DNA of 13,494 nt from JBFLVQ01 sp040758525 (GTDB lineage: Bacteria; Acidobacteriota; Blastocatellia; Chloracidobacteriales; JADJPF01): positions 1 through 13,494 of the forward strand of contig JBFLVQ010000206.1 of the NCBI GenBank assembly GCA_040758525.1. Reading direction: 5' to 3'. The first letter of the stretch is position 1. Each line of letters begins with the position of its first letter. The notes under the pieces were generated by a model that did no database searches, was not told the DNA's origin, and was given only the letters and a program-made list of their open reading frames with translations. Shown here in pieces: positions 1 to 7,379 of this stretch. The translations under genes and the position numbers were made by a program.

Positions 1-247
1 TAATCCTTATAAAATTAGACTCCATTCTGGTATTGATTAAAACATATATGGCAGATAGGGTAATAAGTTGCGCTCTGAGCGTGTAACGAATCTACTACAA
101 TATCTTAATCGCTGTCGAGGCAATTTCGGGAAATGCTACACAAACTTATTAGACGCTACTTTGTAATCTCAGCAGTAGTAAGTAGACGAAGCTAAATATG
201 CAAAAAAATCGCAAACCTCGATAATAACATAACTGCGCTGCAAGCTG
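1..247. other. Non-coding stretch upstream of the nuo promoter
   Basis: I see no gene here. All frames are broken by frequent stops. A forward frame open from the left edge closes near position 86 and encodes nothing I recognise, so it could be the tail of an upstream gene but nothing supports that. A short minus-strand frame starting at 25 and running off the left edge has no ribosome binding site. No tRNA or rRNA pattern is visible. There is a small CGCT/AGCG hairpin near 70-80. The absence of nuoA or nuoB directly upstream of nuoC is the main information in this stretch. Confidence 0.6.
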
Positions 248-277
248 TTGACAAATCTTAAATCATTGTGCTAAATA
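248..277 (+). promoter_or_regulatory. Sigma70-type promoter of the nuo operon
   Basis: A perfect -35 box TTGACA lies at 248-253. An 18-bp spacer leads to a -10-like TAAATA at 272-277. The -10 box is weak on its own but is preceded by TG at 269-270 with one base between, giving an extended -10 element. Transcription would start near 284, leaving a leader of about 80 nt before nuoC. This is the only strong promoter seen upstream of nuoC, which suggests that nuoC is the first gene of the transcript. Confidence 0.65.
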
Positions 278-281
278 GCAC
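268..281. promoter_or_regulatory. Palindrome overlapping the nuo -10 box (possible operator)
   Basis: GTGCTAAATAGCAC has perfect 6-bp arms (GTGCTA / TAGCAC) around a 2-bp centre. It covers the whole extended -10 element of the nuo promoter. A dimeric repressor bound here would block RNA polymerase. No regulator is encoded nearby, so the function is inferred from position and symmetry only. It could also be a chance result of the extended -10 sequence. Confidence 0.35.
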
Positions 282-294
282 TTTCTAGTTTTTT

Positions 295-347
295 GATTCC
301 TTAACGTAGTTCGCGATTCCTTATTGAGATTAGGCACATCCTTATTG
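295..347 (+). repeat. Three phased TCCTTA direct repeats in the nuo leader
   Basis: GATTCCTTA occurs at 295-303 and GATTCCTTATTG at 315-326. A third copy of the core, TCCTTATTG, lies at 339-347. The spacings are 20 and 21 bp, about two helical turns. The repeats lie between the predicted transcription start and the nuoC start codon. They could be a protein-binding array on DNA or RNA. No function can be assigned from sequence alone. Confidence 0.5.
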
Positions 348-361
348 CGCCCATAAGAGGC

Positions 362-1408
362 ATGCCTGGTGAAAAGATGGTAGAAGAAGAGAATAAACCG
401 CAACAGCCTGCTTCAGAGGTAGATCAGAAGATTATCTCTGAAGCTAAAACAGAAGCGATAAAAAAAGAGATGGCCGATGAGAAGGCTGCCCCCAAAGGCG
501 AGAAAGCCTCTGCCGGTCTGGAAGCAGAAGTAGCTGCTGCCGAGAAGGCTGCTCCACCTGAAGAGAAAGAGGCGGCTGGCGCTGAAGCAGCGGCAAAGAA
601 GATCGCTGAAGCAGAGGCGGGAATAAAAGAGAAGGGGCAGATTCCTGGAAAGTCTACAGAAGAACCACCTGCCGCTACCAAGCCGCCTGTCAAACCGCCA
701 GCAGCCAAGGCTGAAGGTGATAAGCCTGCTGCCGCTGCCAAACCACCGGCTGCTAAAGCTGAAGGGGAAAAACCGGCGGCTGCTAAGCCACCGGCTGCCA
801 AAGCCCCTGCGGCTGCAGGAGGAGAAGTAAAGAAACCCGCCGCGCGTGCCCCTGCAACCATGACACGGGTTGAGATCAAAGAAGATCGCCTTATTGATGA
901 TCTCAAAGCCAGATTCACCACGGCTATTTTGGAAGCGGTCGAGATTCAAGGACAACAAGTAGTACGTGTGACCAAAGAGCGAGTACACGAAGTGCTTGCC
1001 TACTTATGCGAATCTGCAACACCAAGATTTGATCTGCTTGCTGATTTTACTGCGGTTCATATGCCTGACAATAAAGAGGCAGCATTTGAAGTTGTCTACC
1101 AGATCTACTCAGTAGAGAAGCGGCGCCGTCTACGTGTAAAGGCCGCTTTTGCTGATGGTGAAGCAGTTGAAACGGCAACCGATATCTGGTCTACGGCAAA
1201 CTGGTTGGAGCGGGAGGTTTATGATATGTTTGGGATACGGTTCAATAACCACCCAGACTTACGCCGTATACTGCTTCCACAAGGTTGGACCGGCCACCCA
1301 TTACGTAAAGAGTACCCACTTGAGTATCAAGATAATGATTGGGTGGCGAAGAATCTGAAGATTCGTGATCTGCCAGAGGATTGGGACTACACAGGAAAAT
1401 TTGAATAG
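362..1408 (+). CDS. nuoC: NADH-quinone oxidoreductase subunit C with long low-complexity N-terminal extension
   Basis: This is the 30-kDa-type subunit of complex I, which packs against NuoD and NuoB in the cytoplasmic connecting module. The conserved domain occupies about residues 167-348. It carries the family signature at 282-320, readable as LEREVYDMFG, then HPDLRRILLP, then GHPLRKEYPL. Residues 1-166 are an added Ala/Lys/Glu/Pro-rich region not usual for NuoC, which is normally around 170-220 aa. It includes near-identical units KPPAAKAEG at 111 and 127 and KPPAAKAP at 142. The start is uncertain. AAGAGG (355-360) is only one base from ATG 362, while GGTGA (368-372) sits well placed for an in-frame ATG at 377 (residue 6). 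No internal start with a good ribosome site explains the core domain alone, so the extension appears translated. Identity as NuoC is firm. Confidence 0.95.
   Translation: MPGEKMVEEENKPQQPASEVDQKIISEAKTEAIKKEMADEKAAPKGEKASAGLEAEVAAAEKAAPPEEKEAAGAEAAAKKIAEAEAGIKEKGQIPGKSTEEPPAATKPPVKPPAAKAEGDKPAAAAKPPAAKAEGEKPAAAKPPAAKAPAAAGGEVKKPAARAPATMTRVEIKEDRLIDDLKARFTTAILEAVEIQGQQVVRVTKERVHEVLAYLCESATPRFDLLADFTAVHMPDNKEAAFEVVYQIYSVEKRRRLRVKAAFADGEAVETATDIWSTANWLEREVYDMFGIRFNNHPDLRRILLPQGWTGHPLRKEYPLEYQDNDWVAKNLKIRDLPEDWDYTGKFE
692..811 (+). repeat. In-frame coding repeat (KPPAAKAEG-type units) in nuoC
   Basis: Three imperfect copies of a 15-16 codon unit (residues 111-150 of NuoC) encode KPPAAKAEGDKPAAAA-like sequence. 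The codons vary between copies (for example gca/gct for Ala and cca/ccg for Pro). That points to selection on the composition of the peptide rather than a very recent slippage event. The region is predicted to be disordered and positively charged. Confidence 0.75.
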
Positions 1409-1415
1409 CGTCAGG

Positions 1416-1431
1416 GCCGCAACTTTGCGGC
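1416..1431 (+). other. Hairpin in the nuoC-nuoD gap
   Basis: GCCGCA and TGCGGC form a perfect 6-bp stem around the loop ACTT, beginning 7 nt after the nuoC stop codon. No T-run follows, so it is not a standard intrinsic terminator. It belongs to a series of similar hairpins in this operon and may protect or define mRNA segments. Confidence 0.6.
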
Positions 1432-1447
1432 ATTGAAAGAGCCATTT

Positions 1448-2578
1448 ATGAGCGAATTACTTTTAGTCGATCGGCCAGAACTCGATACCAACGAGATGGT
1501 ATTGAATATGGGTCCACAGCACCCTTCTACACATGGAGTGCTGCGGGTGATATTGAAATTAGATGGTGAAACGGTAACGGATCTAGATTGTGACATAGGT
1601 TACTTGCATCGTGGTGTAGAGAAGATTTGCGAACATCGCAACTATTCTATGATCGCACCCTATTTTGACCGTACCGATTATATTGCTGCGGTTTCTAATG
1701 GACTCTGCTATGTAGAGACTGTGGAGAAGGCGCTAGCATTGGAAGTGCCGCCGCGTGCACAATATCTACGTGTTGCCCTCACGGAGTTGAATAGACTTTC
1801 CAGCCACCTGCTCTGGCTCGCTACACATGCGCTCGATATTGGCGCGGTAACAATCTTTTTGTGGGCTTTTCGTGAGCGTGAGGAGATATTGAAGATCTTT
1901 GAGAATTTCTTTGGCGCACGTCTGACCTGTCATGCCTTCCGTGTTGGTGGTATGTCTTATGATGCCTATGATGGTTTTGAGGAACAGACAAAAGCCTTCT
2001 GCGACACTTTTCCCAAGCGAGTTGATGAATATGAGACAATGCTTAACTCTAACCGTATCTGGTTAGGACGTACCGTAGGCATTGGTATTATCTCGGCTGA
2101 AGATGCTATTGATATAGGCTTAACGGGTCCGCCACTACGTGGTTCAGGAGTGCAGTGGGATATACGCAAAGCCCATCCTTACGAATGTTATGCAGATCTA
2201 GAATTCGATATTCCTTATGGTGAGAATGGCGATACCTATGATCGTTACTTGGTACGTATGGAAGAGATGCGCCAATCACGTAACATCATTATGCAGGCAT
2301 TGAAAAAGCTGCCTGATGGTCCTGCAATGGCGCAGAAAGTTCCTAAAGTGATCAAGCCGCCTGCTGGTGAATACTACCATGCCATTGAAGCGCCAAAAGG
2401 CGAGTTAGGTATATATCTGGTGACGGATGGTTCGCCTCAGCCGGCACGTTTACGTATACGTCCACCTTCGTTCATCAATCTGCAAGCACTGCGTCAGATG
2501 TCTATTGGACATCTAGTAGCCGATGTGGTAGCAATCATCGGCACACTCGATATTGTGTTGGGCGAAATTGATCGGTAA
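1448..2578 (+). CDS. nuoD: NADH-quinone oxidoreductase subunit D
   Basis: The 49-kDa-type subunit of complex I, a relative of [NiFe]-hydrogenase large subunits. With NuoB it forms the site where quinone is reduced. The protein is 376 aa, within the family range. The N-terminal MGPQHPSTHG signature (residues 21-30) includes His25 and His29, the histidine pair of the quinone pocket. It is followed by GYLHRGVEK and the DRTDY segment typical of the family. The end GTLDIVLGEIDR matches the normal NuoD C-terminus, so the gene is complete. I chose ATG 1448 because AAAGAG at 1436-1441 lies 6 nt upstream. An in-frame TTG at 1433 would overlap the preceding hairpin region and is less likely. In the usual order E, F and G follow D, but here nuoH does. 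Confidence 0.97.
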   Translation: MSELLLVDRPELDTNEMVLNMGPQHPSTHGVLRVILKLDGETVTDLDCDIGYLHRGVEKICEHRNYSMIAPYFDRTDYIAAVSNGLCYVETVEKALALEVPPRAQYLRVALTELNRLSSHLLWLATHALDIGAVTIFLWAFREREEILKIFENFFGARLTCHAFRVGGMSYDAYDGFEEQTKAFCDTFPKRVDEYETMLNSNRIWLGRTVGIGIISAEDAIDIGLTGPPLRGSGVQWDIRKAHPYECYADLEFDIPYGENGDTYDRYLVRMEEMRQSRNIIMQALKKLPDGPAMAQKVPKVIKPPAGEYYHAIEAPKGELGIYLVTDGSPQPARLRIRPPSFINLQALRQMSIGHLVADVVAIIGTLDIVLGEIDR

Positions 2579-2586
2579 GCTAATGC

Positions 2587-2602
2587 GCCTGCTTGCGCAG
2601 GC
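2587..2602 (+). other. Hairpin in the nuoD-nuoH gap
   Basis: GCCTGC and GCAGGC form a perfect 6-bp stem with a TTGC loop, starting 8 nt after the nuoD stop. No T-run follows. It lies where some complex I operons encode the NADH module, which is absent here. Confidence 0.6.
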
Positions 2603-2615
2603 TGACGAACTATTA

Positions 2616-2657
2616 ATGAAGAGAAGACTCAGTCTAAATTGGGTACTGCAACTATGA
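2616..2657 (+). other. Possible 13-codon upstream ORF coupled to nuoH
   Basis: An ATG at 2616 opens a frame encoding MKRRLSLNWVLQL and stops at TGA 2655-2657. That stop overlaps the nuoH ATG (2654) in an ATGA arrangement, the classic layout for translational coupling. The ORF itself has only a weak ribosome binding site. nuoH also lacks a strong one, which makes coupling attractive. A frame this short arises often by chance. Confidence 0.2.
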
Positions 2658-3988
2658 ACCTGCTAGCCTTCTATATTCCGCCCGAATGGTTTACAAATCT
2701 GGTAAACCGTATACCAGTAATCGCCGAACGGGTCAGTCCTACTGTGATCAATTATGTAATCTGGCCACTGCTGCAGATTGCTGCAGTGCTCTTTGTGGTG
2801 ATGACACTGGTTGCTTATTTAACCTATGCGGAGCGTAAGATCAGCGCCTGGATTCAAGTGCGTATGGGACCAAACCGCGTTGGTCCTAGGGGATTACTGC
2901 AACCACTAGCAGATGGTATCAAGCTGCTTATCAAAGAGGATCTGATTCCGATCAAAGCGGATCGCTCAGTCTTTACGATTGCGCCGATTATCTCTATGGT
3001 AGCGGCATTAGTAGTACTTGCAGTAGTACCTTGGGGAGCAGCCTGGGCTACCATTACCAATATTGATATTGGCCTGCTTTTCATTCTTTCCGTCTCCTCG
3101 GTAGGGGTATTAGGAATTATCTTGGGTGGTTGGGCCTCGAACAGCAAATATCCATTGTTGGGAGCGCTACGTTCTTCGGCACAGATGGTAAGCTATGAAG
3201 TAGCAATGGGACTGGCCTTGATTGGTGGACTGATGTTTACCAAGACACTCTCAATGGAGAGCATGGTGCTAGCGCAAGAGCGTATGCATGTTTGGAATTT
3301 TGTCTTTCAGCCGCTTGCTTTCTTGATCTATCTGGTAAGCGCAATTGCTGAAACCAATCGTGCGCCTTTTGATCTGCCAGAAGCGGAATCGGAGTTAGTA
3401 GCTGGTTTTCATACTGAATATAGCGGGTTCCGTTTCTCTATCTTCTTTATTGCAGAATATGCAAATATGGTGGTGGTATCAGCAATCGCGGTAACAATGT
3501 TTCTGGGCGGTTGGTACTTACCAGGTTTAAGTTATCTTAAGAACTTTTCTGAAACACTCTTTGTATTGGCTTCGGTAGGGGTGTTTGCTGCTAAGACACT
3601 AGCACTACTCTATTTCTTCTTCTGGTTCCGTTGGACATTTCCTCGTTACCGTTATGATCAGTTAATGGAGCTAGGTTGGAAGTGGATGATCCCGGCAGCG
3701 CTCACCAATATTATTGCTACTGGGATACTATTTGTCATTGGTCAACAACTAGGATTTGTGATCTCACGTGGCACTTATCTGGAGTTGACACCCGCTGGCT
3801 ATGTCTACTTTATTGTTACTGGTTTGATCGTTACTGTACCAGTAGCTTGGGTGATATTGGCAGTGATTAATCGACGTTCACGCGACTTCAACATTGCCGA
3901 GCCGCAACCGCTACCAATGAAGCGTTCAGTGCAGAAGGCAGATAAGCCAAAAGCACCTGAAGCGGAGGCGGCGGCTGCCACACAGTAA
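2654..3988 (+). CDS. nuoH: NADH-quinone oxidoreductase subunit H
   Basis: Membrane subunit of complex I (ND1 family) that forms the membrane wall of the quinone chamber and the entry to the proton path. It has about nine hydrophobic segments. Key conserved regions are visible. ERKISAWIQVRMGPNRVGP starts at residue 60. AETNRAPFDLPEAESELVAG is at about 232-251, with the acidic residues of the cytoplasmic loop. WFRWTFPRYRYDQL comes before the last helices. The protein is 444 aa from ATG 2654, longer than the common 320-420. Part of the excess is a C-terminal tail (415-444) rich in Lys, Pro, Glu and Ala, resembling the NuoC extension. An in-frame TTG at 2639 would add five residues, but ATG 2654 gives a more normal start. 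Neither has a strong Shine-Dalgarno site. nuoI, often next after nuoH, is missing here. Confidence 0.96.
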   Translation: MNLLAFYIPPEWFTNLVNRIPVIAERVSPTVINYVIWPLLQIAAVLFVVMTLVAYLTYAERKISAWIQVRMGPNRVGPRGLLQPLADGIKLLIKEDLIPIKADRSVFTIAPIISMVAALVVLAVVPWGAAWATITNIDIGLLFILSVSSVGVLGIILGGWASNSKYPLLGALRSSAQMVSYEVAMGLALIGGLMFTKTLSMESMVLAQERMHVWNFVFQPLAFLIYLVSAIAETNRAPFDLPEAESELVAGFHTEYSGFRFSIFFIAEYANMVVVSAIAVTMFLGGWYLPGLSYLKNFSETLFVLASVGVFAAKTLALLYFFFWFRWTFPRYRYDQLMELGWKWMIPAALTNIIATGILFVIGQQLGFVISRGTYLELTPAGYVYFIVTGLIVTVPVAWVILAVINRRSRDFNIAEPQPLPMKRSVQKADKPKAPEAEAAAATQ

Positions 3989-3989
3989 T

Positions 3990-4006
3990 TCTCGCCTACG
4001 GCGAGA
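3990..4006 (+). other. Hairpin in the nuoH-nuoJ gap
   Basis: TCTCGCC and GGCGAGA form a perfect 7-bp stem with a three-base TAC loop, starting directly after the nuoH stop codon. No T-run follows. It shares the CTACGGC core with the hairpin between nuoL and nuoM. Confidence 0.65.
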
Positions 4007-4042
4007 TGATATTTTACTTTCCCTTGATTTGGTGGGAGTGAT

Positions 4043-4615
4043 ATGCAACTTGCTGGTTGGGAAGCCTTCTTCTTCTACGCGCTAGCGTTTCTAGCGCTCT
4101 TTTTTGCGATCTTCACAATCACTGCGCGTAATGCTGTGCATAGCGCGCTTTTCCTGATGTCCACACTGATCTGTGCTGCTGGTCTATTTATTCTGTTACA
4201 AGCAGAATTTCTTGCTGGTGTGCAAATACTGGTCTATGTGGGCGGCGTATTAGTACTCTTTCTCTTTGTGATCATGTTGGTAAATGTGCGTGAAGAGAAT
4301 GTACATATATACACGCGCCAGTTTTGGCTAGGTGGGTTGATCGTCTTTGTGCTGGGCGCGGCATTGCTTACTGCGGTATTACAGACACAGAGCACCAACT
4401 TCTTTAATACTGGCAAAGATACATTAAAGCAGAAGAAGCCAGAGACAAATACTGCACCAGCAGGCACGCTCTCTCAAAATACCCAGAATGTTGGAATGGA
4501 ACTTTATCAGCGCGCCGCTTTGCCATTCGAGATCGCCTCAGTACTGCTACTGGTGGCGATCATAGGCGCTGTGCTATTAGCACGTGAGCGTAAGCAAGAA
4601 CAGCTCTATGACTAA
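4043..4615 (+). CDS. nuoJ: NADH-quinone oxidoreductase subunit J
   Basis: Membrane subunit of complex I (ND6 family) lying between NuoH and NuoK. Its third helix is known in the family to switch conformation during proton transfer. The protein is 190 aa with five hydrophobic segments. The diagnostic segment begins at about residue 59 and reads GVQILVYVGGVLVLFLFV, matching the conserved TM3. A polar stretch at about 118-152 separates the fourth and fifth helices. The final helix precedes a charged end (ARERKQEQLYD). The start is supported by GGGAG at 4034-4038, 4 nt upstream of ATG. Identity is firm. Confidence 0.95.
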   Translation: MQLAGWEAFFFYALAFLALFFAIFTITARNAVHSALFLMSTLICAAGLFILLQAEFLAGVQILVYVGGVLVLFLFVIMLVNVREENVHIYTRQFWLGGLIVFVLGAALLTAVLQTQSTNFFNTGKDTLKQKKPETNTAPAGTLSQNTQNVGMELYQRAALPFEIASVLLLVAIIGAVLLARERKQEQLYD

Positions 4616-4631
4616 GCGGCAAGCTGCCGCT
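4615..4631 (+). other. Hairpin in the nuoJ-nuoK gap
   Basis: AGCGGCA and TGCCGCT form a perfect 7-bp stem with an AGC loop. The 5' arm begins at the last base of the nuoJ stop codon. No T-run follows. It is one of five similar structures in the operon. Confidence 0.65.
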
Positions 4632-4665
4632 ATTCTAATAACACTTTAGAAATGCGAGGGTAGGC

Positions 4666-5043
4666 ATGATTCTTACATATCTGCTACCACAGATATTAGA
4701 GCGATTAGTAACAGGACTGCAACAGGCCAATGTTACCAACTTTCTTGTATTAAGCAGCCTGTTATTTGTCATTGGAGTAGCGGGCGTGTTGACGCGGCGC
4801 AATATCATCATCATTTTCATGTCCATTGAATTGATCTTAAATGCGGTCAATATCAATCTAATTGCCTTCTCACGCTACTGGCAGACACAGAATAACCCGA
4901 ATGCCTATATGGGCCAACTCTTCACGATCTTTGTGATTGTTGTAGCGGCTGCCGAAGCAGCAGTTGGCTTGGGAGTAGTGATCGCGCTTTACCGTAATCG
5001 CGAAACCGTCTCGGTCGATGAGATCGATATTATGAAATGGTGA
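4666..5043 (+). CDS. nuoK: NADH-quinone oxidoreductase subunit K
   Basis: Membrane subunit of complex I (ND4L family), three transmembrane helices, part of the proton channel beside NuoJ and NuoN. The two membrane-buried glutamates needed for activity in the family are present: Glu55 in FMSIEL and Glu97 in AAAEAAVGLG. At 125 aa it is about 25 residues longer than typical NuoK, with the excess at the N-terminus (MILTYLLPQILERL...). The start at 4666 is well supported by GAGGG (4656-4660), 5 nt upstream, so the extension is probably real. The nuoL ribosome site overlaps the nuoK stop codon. Confidence 0.95.
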   Translation: MILTYLLPQILERLVTGLQQANVTNFLVLSSLLFVIGVAGVLTRRNIIIIFMSIELILNAVNINLIAFSRYWQTQNNPNAYMGQLFTIFVIVVAAAEAAVGLGVVIALYRNRETVSVDEIDIMKW

Positions 5044-5050
5044 TCAGTAT

Positions 5051-7327
5051 ATGATGGAACAAATTTGGCTAATACCTTTCTTTCCGCTGCTAGGATTTTT
5101 GATTAATGGAATTCTTGCGCGTCGCTACAAGTTTTCTGAAAAGCTGATTGGTTCGATTGCTGCTGGTATGATCGCGTTATCATTTCTGGTTTCGGTTGGT
5201 GCCGTGATCCAGTACGCGAGTTGGTCGCATGAAAACCATGAAAAGCCATATATTGCCAAGACCTTCTCCTATACCTGGATTCCTGGAGGTAAAGCGCTTA
5301 TCTCTGAGGGCAAATATGCATCACAGCGGCAAGCTGACTTTACTATCTCCTGGTCTTATCAGTTAGATCACCTCTCTGGTCTATATATACTCTTTGTTAC
5401 CTTTGTGGGGTTCCTTATTCATGTCTTCGCGATTGGATATATGCATGGAGAGGATGGCTTTGCACGCTTCTTTGCTTACCTAAATCTCTTCATGTTTATG
5501 ATGCTCACTTTAGTATTAGGCTCTAACCTGTTAATGCTATTTGTTGGCTGGGAGGGTGTAGGGCTCTGCTCCTATCTGCTTATCGGTTATTACATGACAC
5601 GCGAAGAAGCCGCGGCAGCGAGCAAGAAGGCTTTTATCGTCAATCGAATTGGTGATTTTGGCTTTGCCCTGGCAATATTGGGGCTATTTGCTACTTTTGG
5701 CACAATTCAGTATGACCAGATAAACCTGTTAATTAGTGAGTATCCAGTAGAGGCATTAGGGGCCTTTGGCTTAATGTCCTGGATTGCGTTAGGACTATTT
5801 GTTGGTGCCACTGGTAAGAGCGCACAGATCCCGCTCTACATCTGGTTGCCAGATGCAATGGCCGGCCCTACACCGGTCTCTGCACTGATACATGCGGCTA
5901 CCATGGTGACAGCCGGCGTCTATATGGTGACGCGTATGAATGCAGTCTTTCAACGCTCACTGACAATTATGATGGTAGTGGCGATCATAGGTTGTGCAAC
6001 TGCTTTTGTTGCTGCCACGATCGGTGTCACACAGAATGATATTAAGAAAGTACTAGCCTATTCTACTGTGTCTCAACTTGGTTATATGTTCCTTGCTTGT
6101 GGAGTAGGTGCATTTATTGCGGGAATCTTCCATGTTGTCACACATGCTTTCTTCAAAGCACAACTCTTCTTAGGATCAGGAAGCGTAATACATGGAATGC
6201 ATCATGAACAAGATATGCGCCATATGGGTGGCTTAAAGAAGTATATGCCTCAGACTTTTAAAACTATGGCGATATCTTGGCTAGCAATCTGTGGAATCTT
6301 TCCATTAGCAGGATTCTGGAGTAAGGATGAGATTCTTGGTTCAGCATTGAGCACACATATTTTCGGCCATTCTGTTGTACCTTATGTGCTATTTGGTGTT
6401 GGACTTTTAACCGCAGGAATGACAGCTTTCTATATGACACGCCTGATGGGCATGACTTTTATGGGTAAGGAGCGTTTCCTAGGAGCAACTGCCCACGATG
6501 GTGGTCATGAAGCGCCTGTAAAAACAGAAGCGCATGGTGGTCATACTGCTGACACGGGGCATGGACATGGTCATGGCACACATAAACCACATGAATCGCC
6601 TAGTGTAATGACAATACCACTATGGATTCTTGCTGGTCTGGCTATTTTAGGTGGACTGGTATTAGGTGTGCCGCCCGGCGCAGGATTGATCGACAAATGG
6701 TTACATCCAGTGATCGATACAACTTGGAGAGAAAGTATCGATAAAGCCCTTCCTGGTTTTGTCCATACGCCACATGAATTCCATCTTTTTGGTATAGGCG
6801 GATTACTGATGGTAGTCTCCTCACTGGTAGCGCTTGCTGGTATTGGCTGGGCTTTCACGATCTACTTCAAAGACAAATTGCAGGTTGCAGAAGGCTGGGC
6901 AAACAAACTCGGCCCCATCTACCAGCTTAGTTACAACAAATGGTATTGGGACTACCTGCTAGATGTGAAATTTGTCGATTTGATGAAAAAGGTTGATGAT
7001 CTGCTGTGGGGCGCGGATCGCAAAGTGGTCGATGGTATGCCTAATGGCACAGCCTTCCTAACGCGTGGAACAAGCTTACTGTCGGGCTGGTGGGATCGTT
7101 ATGTTGTTGATCTACTGGTCAACCTAGTAGGCTGGATGACACGTGCTGGTTCTGTGCTATTCCGCACTCTGCAAACCGGCTTCTTGAACAATTATGCACT
7201 AGTTATGGTACTAGGCATTTCTGCCATTCTGATTGGCTTAGAATACAAGGCTGTCAGCAACCTGTTACAGAGGATTTACGAGAGCTTTGGCGGTGGCGCT
7301 GCCCCACCACCATCAATTGGGAAGTAG
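5051..7327 (+). CDS. nuoL: NADH-quinone oxidoreductase subunit L with His-rich loop
   Basis: The distal antiporter-like proton-pumping subunit of complex I (ND5 family), with a long C-terminal lateral helix that braces the membrane arm. The TM5 glutamate is Glu168 in FVGWEGVG and the TM7 lysine is Lys256 in GATGKSAQ. The motif IWLPDAMAGPTPVSALIHA follows. The region from about residue 610 (KLGPIYQLSYNKWYWD and on) matches the lateral helix and the final anchor helix. The 758-aa length exceeds the roughly 610-650 of short homologues. Residues 482-514 form a polar loop with nine histidines, a possible metal-binding patch. Only 7 nt separate it from nuoK. GGTGAT at 5039-5044 spans the nuoK stop, suggesting translational coupling. 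A second ATG directly follows the first. Confidence 0.96.
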   Translation: MMEQIWLIPFFPLLGFLINGILARRYKFSEKLIGSIAAGMIALSFLVSVGAVIQYASWSHENHEKPYIAKTFSYTWIPGGKALISEGKYASQRQADFTISWSYQLDHLSGLYILFVTFVGFLIHVFAIGYMHGEDGFARFFAYLNLFMFMMLTLVLGSNLLMLFVGWEGVGLCSYLLIGYYMTREEAAAASKKAFIVNRIGDFGFALAILGLFATFGTIQYDQINLLISEYPVEALGAFGLMSWIALGLFVGATGKSAQIPLYIWLPDAMAGPTPVSALIHAATMVTAGVYMVTRMNAVFQRSLTIMMVVAIIGCATAFVAATIGVTQNDIKKVLAYSTVSQLGYMFLACGVGAFIAGIFHVVTHAFFKAQLFLGSGSVIHGMHHEQDMRHMGGLKKYMPQTFKTMAISWLAICGIFPLAGFWSKDEILGSALSTHIFGHSVVPYVLFGVGLLTAGMTAFYMTRLMGMTFMGKERFLGATAHDGGHEAPVKTEAHGGHTADTGHGHGHGTHKPHESPSVMTIPLWILAGLAILGGLVLGVPPGAGLIDKWLHPVIDTTWRESIDKALPGFVHTPHEFHLFGIGGLLMVVSSLVALAGIGWAFTIYFKDKLQVAEGWANKLGPIYQLSYNKWYWDYLLDVKFVDLMKKVDDLLWGADRKVVDGMPNGTAFLTRGTSLLSGWWDRYVVDLLVNLVGWMTRAGSVLFRTLQTGFLNNYALVMVLGISAILIGLEYKAVSNLLQRIYESFGGGAAPPPSIGK

Positions 7328-7350
7328 TTTGATAGTCGCCTTGTTAGTGT

Positions 7351-7379
7351 GTAAATGGCCGCTACGGCCTGATCTTTAC
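7351..7379 (+). other. Hairpin in the nuoL-nuoM gap
   Basis: GGCCG and CGGCC (7357-7361 / 7365-7369) form a stem with a CTA loop. It can be extended through an internal loop by GTAAA (7351-7355) pairing with TTTAC (7375-7379). No terminal T-run is present. It lies in the longest internal gap of the operon (87 nt). Confidence 0.6.

Noticed and set aside
424..988. Long minus-strand frames opposite nuoC.
   Set aside because: They mirror the Ala/Pro/Lys-rich repeat codons of nuoC and have no ribosome sites or recognisable domains.
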